In this document: in pieces, positions 25,701 through 32,676 of the stretch
How positions within the stretch are numbered: the stretch's first letter is position 1
Layout of the letters: the number at the start of each line of letters is the position of its first letter
NCBI GenBank assembly: GCA_947561715.1
Contig: OX387205.1
Coordinates: forward strand, 7,755,001 to 7,819,000
Length of the DNA: 64,000 nt
Reading direction: 5' to 3'
Source of the DNA: Ascidia mentula
Taxonomy: Eukaryota > Chordata > Ascidiacea > Phlebobranchia > Ascidiidae
The notes under the pieces: generated by a model
Database searches by the model: none
Told to the model about the DNA's origin: nothing
What the model saw: the letters and a program-made list of their open reading frames with translations, nothing else
Made by a program: the position numbers and the translations under genes

Positions 25701-26121
25701 TGGCCGCCGATCTGTAGATGAACAATCGACCATGTCGGAGGTATGTATGTGTCTTGTTCTTGTTGATGGGGACATAATTCCATTACAGTTCAACTTGGCC
25801 GACATGTAACTTATTCATAATGTTCAGACTGATGGACTCCGCAAGGAGGTTGGCAAGTTGAGACAGCGTTTGTCAACGCAGGATAAATTATTACAAAGCA
25901 CTGTGGAAAGACTGCACACTACGAACCGCATGAAAGAAGGTATTGAAAGTGCCATAGTGGAGCAGCTGTCGAGAACACACACTGTTTTACGAAAAGCACG
26001 AGGAAATTTGGAGGTTTGTAATTTCGGTAATGTTTTGAAATAAAAATACTTTTGAAGGCGACCTGACACGAAAATATGTTTTTGTTTGTAGGCTAAAGTC
26101 CAGCATTCCACAAGAAAGTAA
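9193..26121 (+). CDS. CDK5RAP2: CDK5RAP2/myomegalin-family centrosomal coiled-coil protein
   Basis: A 52-exon model with all phases agreeing gives 6603 nt, about 2200 aa (human CDK5RAP2 1893, PDE4DIP about 2346). The family recruits gamma-tubulin ring complexes through CM1, binds the centrosome/Golgi through CM2 and links to EB1 on microtubule ends. The start MDSIIGEDPTLPL matches human MDLVLEEDVTVPG. Collinear matches run to the end, including YNSLIQAQAKELSEIRQQI, LAQHLSEIRGLRQRLEE, LLQEIRCLRTQLERSIDANS and VLRKARGNLE. Most of the protein is heptad-rich coiled coil with Ser-rich linkers. Exon coordinates are given in the four part entries. One gene here may stand for both vertebrate paralogues. 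An AATAAA lies at 26431-26436. Confidence 0.93.
9246..12151. other. Large first intron of CDK5RAP2
   Basis: This 2.9 kb intron has no exon with matching phase between its borders. Four short open frames lie on the minus strand between 10206 and 11489; none has a recognisable domain or splice context. The long length may mean it holds an internal promoter or enhancer, but no specific element is visible. Confidence 0.5.
14027..18337 (+). CDS. CDK5RAP2: CDK5RAP2 exons 7-21, first coiled-coil block
   Basis: Exons: 14027-14195, 14298-14388, 14474-14612, 14684-14746, 15081-15110, 15696-15791, 15919-16056, 16112-16234, 16373-16447, 16507-16617, 16733-16843, 16903-17121, 17335-17514, 17782-17825, 18235-18337. 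Nearly pure Glu/Lys/Leu/Gln heptads. Exons 10-19 are all multiples of three with phase-0 borders, so any one could be skipped without breaking frame. Exon 11 is a 30-nt microexon (EMLMLQDEYQ). GLTQIIKKKDEELQ and NKYKSLL correspond to human GLTMALKSKEKKVEEL and NRYKSLL. Confidence 0.88.
15848..15905. repeat. Dispersed short repeat B, copy 1
   Basis: Shares with 40155-40215 the blocks 'gtggggcgatcctgccttg' against 'gtggggcgaccctgtcttg', then 'atgc', 'taaacacttctgc' against 'gtaacacttctgc'. Both copies are intronic. Probably a fragment of an old SINE-like repeat. Confidence 0.5.
17190..17312. repeat. Dispersed short repeat A, copy 2
   Basis: In the intron between exons 18 and 19 of CDK5RAP2. 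Matches 440-560 over about 110 bases, including 'tttaaacat', 'tatc(a/g)gtgc', 'attttacttctgt', 'ttatttacgtagttg' and 'ccaaaatg'. Confidence 0.5.
17873..18215. repeat. Candidate decayed DNA-transposon fragment in an intron
   Basis: Starts with 'taggcgtatccaggaatt' and ends near 'gcggtccggaccccttttg', words often seen at ends of non-autonomous DNA elements in animals. The two ends are not clear inverted repeats of each other and no second copy is in this window, so the call rests on resemblance only. Confidence 0.3.
18442..22023 (+). CDS. CDK5RAP2: CDK5RAP2 exons 22-36, middle region
   Basis: Exons: 18442-18602, 18722-18803, 18860-19026, 19365-19520, 19581-19721, 19789-19891, 19979-20124, 20184-20265, 20411-20558, 20668-20781, 20844-20967, 21242-21342, 21428-21559, 21627-21720, 21813-22023. 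Coiled coil alternates with acidic Ser-rich linkers. Exon 29 holds the SKLP motif. Exon 33 begins KYNSLIQAQAKELSEIRQQ, matching human RYDSLVQSQARELSLQRQQ, and exon 34 (RYVESLLVSFNNAD) matches the human AFEELLQASD segment. Confidence 0.88.
20239..20250 (+). other. SKLP motif, candidate EB1-binding site in CDK5RAP2
   Basis: Exon 29 reads LLRSKLPVPKDK. Human CDK5RAP2 binds EB1 through an SxIP-like motif, SRLP, in the basic Ser-rich string KKSRLPILIKPSRS at the same relative position. Here S-K-L-P sits in a similarly basic, Ser-rich context (KRTSSLLRSKLP). Position and context support homology; binding is inferred. Confidence 0.6.
22113..26121 (+). CDS. CDK5RAP2: CDK5RAP2 exons 37-52, C-terminus with CM2
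   Basis: Exons: 22113-22244, 22314-22503, 22633-22789, 22849-22965, 23077-23174, 23495-23686, 23749-23880, 24064-24209, 24287-24420, 24536-24654, 24720-24980, 25107-25247, 25307-25422, 25483-25740, 25828-26013, 26092-26121. Exon 42 (LAQHLSEIRGLRQRLEETI) and exon 47 (LLQEIRCLRTQLERSID) are two related repeats also paired in human. Exons 51-52 are CM2: LRKEVGKLRQRLSTQDKLLQ and VLRKARGNLEAK, the region that binds pericentrin/CDK5R1 and targets centrosome or Golgi in vertebrates. The acceptor of exon 42 (after 23494) is a choice forced by phase and is the weakest joint. Confidence 0.88.
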
Positions 26122-26430
26122 TTGCCGCGAAAACACAAGACAGAGTTATAAGATATATATCATGCTTTATAAAAAAAAACTGTGTCATAAGTCAAACATT
26201 GACTTGCTATATTTTATTTACTTCCGAGTGGTAAATAGTTGTGTGTCGCGAAAGATTTTTATTGAAGTGCTTTTATTTGTTACATACTTGCCTTGTTTGT
26301 GGCAAATGCCACACTGCCCTTAATTACACCCTTTACTCGCAGTTTACGTTTGTATTCCACGAAACATGTGCACATTTGTTTTAAATATGTAACTGAAAAT
26401 TGTTCGATCATCAAACGGACCTTTTCTGGA

Positions 26431-26436
26431 AATAAA
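26431..26436 (+). terminator. Poly(A) signal AATAAA, CDK5RAP2
   Basis: A canonical hexamer about 310 bases after the stop codon. Confidence 0.6.
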
Positions 26437-27173
26437 TATAATGATAGCGGATAAATACATCTATTTATTCTGTGATAAATTGCTACATGTGCAGGGTAGT
26501 TTGGTTGACAAAAGAAGAGATGAGTACTGTAGCAACACGCATGTTTCCATACTTAATTCTTTACACATTTGGAACACAGGCGGACCAAAGGCTGCAGACG
26601 GTGTTAGGCTTTACGGCAGAAATCGCACAGCCTTCTGGCATCCGGCTCGACGACAGACCTTTTTCTTCATTGTAACTTGTTAAATACCCGTTCGCACTTT
26701 TCTCTGTCTCAATTCGTTGTCATAACTCCTTTAATTATTCTCTGTCCATAACTTTGCCTCCCAACTATAGTCTCGGTCACTTAACTAACAACTGGCACGC
26801 GGTAGAAGTTACTTGCTCAGTCACTAACGCGCTTGGAACAAATTAAACTTTAAGCCACCTGGTATTGCAATCGTGTCTTTCAATCGAACTTAGTTACCTA
26901 TACAGCAAGAACACGCAAGCAGACTTTAGATTCAGCAAAGCAGCAATTGGGAATTATATCGTACGCTGCAGTACAACCATAAAAGTTGTTAGGAGATATC
27001 TCAAATTAACGGAAGGGCAAAACAACATCCCTCGCTGTATATAGCACAAAAATTATTAATAGTCAAAGCGTAGACTATTTTTCTACCAAAACAGTCGGTA
27101 TAGTTATCCATATAATCAGTGACACGATTGTTGAGATGACCTACGACATATACGAAAGATAAACTGTTACTGG

Positions 27174-27396
27174 GGTATATTATATTGCTGAATACTGCCC
27201 TTCTGGCAAATTTTATTTACGTTTCGGCTGTTATGCCACAGAGAACGTAAGTTTAACAAAGTGGACACATTTGTGCCTCAAATGTGTCCACTTTGTTAAA
27301 CTTACATTCTTACCTCCTGATGAAGGCTGTTGCATAACAGCCGAAACATAAATAAAATAAAGTTTGCCAGAAGAGCAGTGTTCAGCAATATATACC
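27174..27396. repeat. Foldback element with hammerhead-like core
   Basis: An inverted repeat. The inner arms, 27247-27272 and 27280-27305, are 26 bp, perfectly complementary, with a 7-base loop. Outer arms (27174-27246 against about 27306-27396) are similar with gaps: 'ttctggcaaa', 'gtttcggctgttatgc', 'gctgaatactgc' against 'gctgaacactgc'. In the right arm CTGATGA (27317-27323), a 7-bp stem with loop (27325-27342) and GAAAC (27343-27347) follow one another as in hammerhead ribozymes, but with one extra A before the stem. Confidence 0.7.
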
Positions 27397-28163
27397 AAAG
27401 ATGCTTGTGTGGTTAACATCATCACTCTTTTTGTAACACTCGCATACGCGTTTGTGTTATACCATCACTTATGCTAGTCCTAATAGTTACAAAATTGAGA
27501 GGATATCAGGGATAACCTTTTTCATACCAGCGCGGTAGACAATGTTTCAAAAAACGTGAGAATGGACACCAAAAGCGAGATTATTAAAGCTAGTAAAAAC
27601 ACTAGGCGTGACTGGTCTACTGCTTCATCTTTACAACATATCAAAAACAGAAGTTGTTGTGTTAGAAGTTGTTGGCTGCATTTAACTCCCATCTTTTAAA
27701 TTCGTTTCTGAAAGGAACCTGCAACAATGTAATATATATACAAATAGTCACAACCTTAACCCCACTTTCTCATGTGGAAAGCAGCTTCCTCTCCTTTGTG
27801 CTGTGTTTGCAAGCTATGTTAAATCAGCAAAAGACATCTCCTTTCATCACCTGAAAAGCCCCCCTCAGTTTAGTTGTTATATCGCTTTGGTGTAAACATG
27901 TTTGGTCAGCCAAAAAAATATTTACCAGCAGAAAAACTAAAAAAAATGTTGCTGTTTTGTGACATATGTAATTTTGCTGTAGATACAATCTCATGTAATA
28001 CATTTTGTGAACAACATAAAGTGTCAATGAAATTTGATAATAGCAGGCACTACAATACATGCAGGAAATAATGAATTTGGCCACCAGACAAGATAGCACT
28101 CTATCAATAAATTCATCATTATATAAATTTTAAAGGACTATAGATATAAAAGATTTATATCAA

Positions 28164-28757
28164 CTATTTCTTGTCAGAGTGTGGACTAATCAAATCTTCA
28201 CAAATTTTGGTCAGTTCCTTTGTTTCTTCACGCTTTTGCTCTAAATTAGATTCCAATGACCTTTTTTTCGTTTCTAGTACTTTAAGTTGGGTTTGTAAAT
28301 TATTCAGCAAACTCTTTGAATTGATGTCAACTTTATTGAGTTCTGTTTTGCTTTTTGATATTGCAGCTGTTACATCTCGAGATATACATTCAGTCTTTTG
28401 CTCAGTATCCCGTATTCTTGACTCCATTTCATCAATTGCCTTTAATGTCACAGTGCGATTAGTGTTCAATGTGTCAATGCTGGCCTTCAAACTTTTATTC
28501 ATCTCCAATTGTGATTTGATGGATGTATCAAGTGCACTCAAGTTCTCATTCAACTTGTTTGTCACTTCTTCCATTTGACCTTTCTGTTTCAGCAACATTT
28601 CACATTCACCATACACTAACTCTTTTTCCTGATTATGTAAAGTGTTATTGAACTGTTTTTGCAATGCTTCAATTCGTTTCCTTAACTTTTGGTTTTCTTG
28701 TTTTTTTTCTCTTCTTATTTTGGACTGCATTTGCTGAACTTCCTCCTCAGTGTACAT
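28164..28757 (-). CDS. Intronless coiled-coil protein with TACC-like C-terminus
   Basis: A single open frame of 197 aa, almost entirely heptad coiled coil (Lys/Glu/Gln/Leu-rich from about residue 10 to 190). The end, RSLESNLEQKREETKELTKI then CEDLI, closely parallels the extreme C-terminus of TACC proteins (human TACC1 LEQKNQEIEELTKICDELI). TACC proteins bind XMAP215/chTOG and act at centrosomes, spindles and microtubule plus ends. The rest shows no specific match, so this could be a short TACC, a retrocopy fragment or another coiled-coil protein sharing the tail. The ATG at 28757 is the first in frame; upstream exons cannot be excluded. No AATAAA was found downstream on this strand. Convergent with CDK5RAP2. 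Confidence 0.65.
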   Translation of the reverse strand: MYTEEEVQQMQSKIRREKKQENQKLRKRIEALQKQFNNTLHNQEKELVYGECEMLLKQKGQMEEVTNKLNENLSALDTSIKSQLEMNKSLKASIDTLNTNRTVTLKAIDEMESRIRDTEQKTECISRDVTAAISKSKTELNKVDINSKSLLNNLQTQLKVLETKKRSLESNLEQKREETKELTKICEDLISPHSDKK

Positions 28758-30563
28758 TTTTTATTAGCTCTTTTTAACTTAAAATATATGAATATATAAT
28801 TTTACCACAACAGAAGGCTAATCACAAAACATTTTTGTCTGTTTATACAAATACTGTTGTCAACACATCTCAAATTTGGTCTGGATGCACTTCAAAGAGA
28901 TGTTAGTGAAACAGTCTGGTAAAAATCATAGCAAACATGTAAATTTAAGTCAGAAAAGCTATAAATGATCCTGTTTCCTGTTAAAAACCGTCCTCTCTTG
29001 TGAGAGTGCTACAACACAATGCCCTCTCTTTGCAATTACAAGCACATCTGGTTTAGCAAATACCCAACCCAAGTGTTGTATGTGCAAGGCAACTTGTAAG
29101 GACAGACAAAAGACAAGTAATTATGTTAGCGAAACTTGATGTACCCTGGTTTTCTATGTATATAGTCGTAATATCTGTAATATAATTTTAGAAATACCCT
29201 TATTTATTTATATCACACGCACCCGGCGAGACTCATATCAACAAACTTTTGGCGTACATTGCTACGCCGTTACTACGTTAACGGTTGGCACATTTGTGTA
29301 TGGCTGAATAATCGCTTGAAAATATATTGTCCGGTCAAAATTGATGTTGCTTTTTTTAGAAAGGTCTATAAATATAGTACATAACAACACGTAAATAATA
29401 GCAACTCCTTAATAAAAAAGCTACACAACGTAACTGCCTCGCAATTTAAGAATTTTTAATTTCACGGTTCCTTTCGAGTTCCGAAATGGCGTCATCAATA
29501 GGTCTGACGTCACCATGCTACAATATATTTTTTTCTGCAGTTAACACGCTGTGCGACTGGTGCGACCCTTTGATGTCGAGATCCCGTTTTTCGATGTGTT
29601 AATTTACTCAATGATATGAAATCGCATCTTTACCTCTGACTTTATTGGTATTGGTCGAATTCATCACAAATCTGTAATTTTGCAGGTTTGGGCATATATT
29701 CGCTGCAGTTTCTGACTAAATGCGTACGCCACTCCAAGCGAGTGTATTGCACCGGCTGTGCTTTTGTTCGGTGTCTACAAAATTTATGTTTAGTGCTCGG
29801 CGGTTTTCGTACTGTCGCACAACGAGTTTAATCGAATGACCAACCGTTATTAGTTGCCGCGCGTGTGACTTAGTTCAAAAACACGTGTTGCAGTGCTATT
29901 TTGGATTTCAGATTACGAATGAAGGGTCGCAGTTGGTTTGTCGGAAGATTTTGAAGGAATTGCATCACCGCGAACCCAACATCAAACCTGTCCAGAAAGT
30001 CCCGGTGAGACAACATGCTGCCTGCAGGTCCTGTCAGAATAGATCTGTGCTGGTCGATGAGATCAAATCTGAGAGATCACATTGTGATCTGTTAGATTGA
30101 AAACCATGTTCTGTTTATTTGTGGAAAGAGTCGCTAATATATAGGGATACATCAAAGACGAGACAGAAACAAAGAGATAATTGCTGCGATTGCATGCTGT
30201 GGCCTCCAAGAAACACATAGGAATGTGCACAGACCTTCCCGAAGATTTAGAACATCAACTGGTTGAACATGTCTGCAGCTCTTCAATTATTATGGCTTTT
30301 TTGCATAAGATTGTAGTTGCTTTCAATGGTTGTAATGTTTTTTGCTTTGAATATCTTTATTTTATGGTATTGTTTTGCAGTGTTCAAGTTTGTTTGTCAT
30401 TTTTAGTTATTTTACTGTTTCATATTTTAGAAATACTGTTTAATAAAACATATGAGCTCAAATTAAATATTGTGGAAATGTACAAAAAATTGTGACAATG
30501 TTTTTTGTGTAAGATTGTCATTACTTTTTAGCAACTTAGTGAAAGAGAAATCACATGGATTGT

Positions 30564-30800
30564 GAGTGGTCCAATTTACACACACTACTGGTCCAAATTA
30601 CACACCGAGTGTGTAAATTGGACCACTCGGTCCAAAATTTTTAATTACTAATTATTCCCTACATGATAACAACTAGAATCTGATTTTTTGCTTGACAATA
30701 GTTTGGGTGATAACATACCAAATCGTGTCAATAACTCTTCTGATCAACTACTATATTTTTTTTTATTGGGGTTTTAACTTAAGTGGTCCAAATTACACGA
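30564..30800. repeat. Palindromic cluster built on 'tggtccaaattacac'
   Basis: A perfect 20-bp inverted repeat ('gagtggtccaatttacacac' at 30564-30583, its complement at 30609-30628) encloses a direct copy 'actggtccaaattacacac' (30587-30605). A further direct copy, 'aagtggtccaaattacacga', lies at 30781-30800. Four copies of the same 15-mer within 240 bp suggest the ends of a small non-autonomous element, perhaps nested. Confidence 0.55.
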
Positions 30801-31009
30801 CTTTCCCCTATTGCATTATCCCATAATGTGACCCAAATGATTTAGCCACCGAATGTTCTCGAGTAAAGTTATTCATTTAATATCCTGTTTACCATATAAA
30901 ATATTCTCACAAGATACAAAATCTTGCATTAAACTAACCATTTCAATGCGTCCCAGATAATACGAGACACACGTGAATCACCTATACCCGGTTCACACAC
31001 ACACAACTT

Positions 31010-31300
31010 CGATGTGTGCTGGCTGACAATATCCTGTATTTTGTGTTCTTGCATTTTATTACTTCGACTGGCTCGTGGTATCACGTGACATTGTTGACCA
31101 ATCGGCTCTCAGTGTGGAGAGCTTTAAAAGGCCCAGTTTAGACCGGTAAGTTCAATCTATTTGATTCCATTCGATTCTACTTGTTCTATTGTATTACTGT
31201 TACACTGCTATTATTACTGAGACTCTACAAGCTATTCGCTGGCTTGGGATTTATTCCCACAGCCTGATAATAAACTGTTTAATCGGGGTGAGGTGAGGTC
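31010..31300 (+). promoter_or_regulatory. CCAAT/TATA block, solo-LTR-like or G9a promoter
   Basis: In order: CCAAT box ('gaccaatcgg', about 31099), TATA-like 'ctttaaaagg' (about 31122), a likely start region, a strong splice donor 'ccg|gtaagtt' (about 31146) and 'aataaa' near 31269. Such spacing fits a solo LTR fossil (promoter, R region, poly(A) signal within about 300 bp). It equally fits the host promoter and first noncoding exon of the G9a gene, whose coding exon starts right after an acceptor at 31980. No second LTR copy or coding part is visible here. Confidence 0.35.
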
Positions 31301-31330
31301 CAAACCTCACACAACCCACTGGTTGGGAAG

Positions 31331-31345
31331 CACTGCCCTACACGA
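31331..31345. mobile_element. hAT-like terminus (reverse of CAGTGCTTCCCAACC)
   Basis: Near 31321-31345 the sequence 'ggttgggaagcactg' is the reverse complement of CAGTGCTTCCCAACC, a typical hAT-superfamily end. Followed by 'ccctacac', which would be the target-site copy. No matching opposite end or second 'ccctacac' was found nearby, so this is at most a remnant. Confidence 0.35.
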
Positions 31346-31980
31346 AGATGTCTAGCTTTGTCAATTAAGTGATTTTTGCCAACATCCTACTTACTGAACA
31401 GTTTTATGCCTCATATAAACGTGTTCGGAAAATCTTCGATTCAACATTATGTGAAAATAAGATTTGTAACCGTACATGTTATAAGCAACCGAAACCAAGA
31501 AAACACAACCATATGGGGAGCTGTCATGCAACGGATTATGAGAAACGCAAACTGGACTCGAGCGCGGCAATGATTTTTTTGCATTGTTTTAATATTTTTG
31601 GTGGTGCACGTTGCAAATAATTGTCGCGCCTTGTCAAAGCCTTTTTCTGTGCTATGTTTTCAAAACACTGCTTTGTGTCGGAAATATTACAGTACAACTG
31701 AAAGTTAATGTTGCTTTGCAAAGGTTAAACGAATATAACTGTATGCAGATCCGTCTTAATGCTTTTTCGAGCGAAATGTAGGTGACAATAGATCTGCCAC
31801 ATGACAATATTTTGTGCCCTGAAACCTAAACCCCATTATTTTATCATTACCTTTTGAAATGGTTAGTGATGGTTATAATTTAACCAAGAACTACATCTTC
31901 AAGTTACTTGTCACACAGAAATGGTGATGAAACTGTTTGCATGTAAAACTCATATATTTCTTGCATGGTAAATGTTACAG

Positions 31981-32676
31981 ATGGCCTTTAGAACGAACAA
32001 AGTAGAATTTGCTGTAGCAGGAATACGTATTGGCACATTAAGAACCTACCCTGTTGTAGTAAAAGTAACTGAAGAGGAAGGCAAAGAAATTAAACAAACT
32101 GCACCCTTTGTTTTGACTGAAAAAGGAGTGAGATTTACAGTCTCCAGAAAAGGTATTTGTTAGTGTGTACTTGAATTATTTGTACAGTTTACCCCAAAGT
32201 GATAAATTTTGTTGCAATGCAAACTACTAATTGCTGCTTTTTCTGTATATTTAGATAACACCTCTGAAGGAGATTTCAATATCAAAATTTCAGCAAAGCA
32301 CATAAAGCTTGTTGAAGCACATTTAATGCGAGGATGTCCTGTAGTGTGGATTAAACCAGATGAAAATTGTGCTGAAAAAATTAGAAGTATATGCAACTTA
32401 ACTGACACAAACCAGGCGTATTTTGATCCAAGTTCCAAAGGTAAATTCCCGTTTCTCTATTAAACCAATAGGAATTTTTACAAAGCAATATTATACATTC
32501 TTGCAGCGTCTCCTGAGCAAATGATTGCTATCATAACCAAACTTGATCCCTTGCCACTGAGCACCAGTCAAGGCATTCAACAACTATTTGCCAAGATGGC
32601 CAGAAATCTCAAACGTGACCAAGATTCATTTTTTAAAATTATTTCTCAAAGTGAATGCAACAGCAGATTGGTGAAT
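31981..32676 (+). CDS. SENP6/7-like PH module encoded by first three exons
   Basis: Exons 31981-32152, 32255-32440 and 32507-32676. Matches to the module that precedes the protease domain of human SENP6: [12 protein letters not shown] against [32 protein letters not shown] against [31 protein letters not shown] against EEQYIILIFQNGLDP; and [16 protein letters not shown] against NFFAKIPFEEANGRLV. The order and spacing agree over about 180 residues. SENP6/7 cut SUMO chains, but no Ulp1/C48 catalytic domain follows here; acidic linker and G9a follow instead. The similarity is from memory and needs a profile search. Confidence 0.6.

Larger units (their letters stand above)
26122..28163. other. 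Intergenic region between CDK5RAP2 and the TACC-like gene
   Basis: Begins with the CDK5RAP2 3' UTR, ending soon after AATAAA at 26431-26436. Contains the foldback element at 27174-27396. A small + strand frame (27898-28071) has a C-x2-C start and is treated as a finding. No other gene is supported. Confidence 0.55.
28758..31980. other. Intergenic region upstream of the G9a gene
   Basis: No gene recognised in about 3.2 kb. A 71-codon + frame at 29885-30100 (with C-x2-C, ACRSCQNR) has no identifiable family. The region contains a palindromic repeat cluster (30564-30800), an LTR- or promoter-like block (31010-31300) and a hAT-like end (31331-31345). Confidence 0.5.

Noticed and set aside
29885-30100. 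71-codon + frame with C-x2-C
   Set aside because: A nearby acceptor exists but no downstream partner exon, no family resemblance and no second Cys/His pair.
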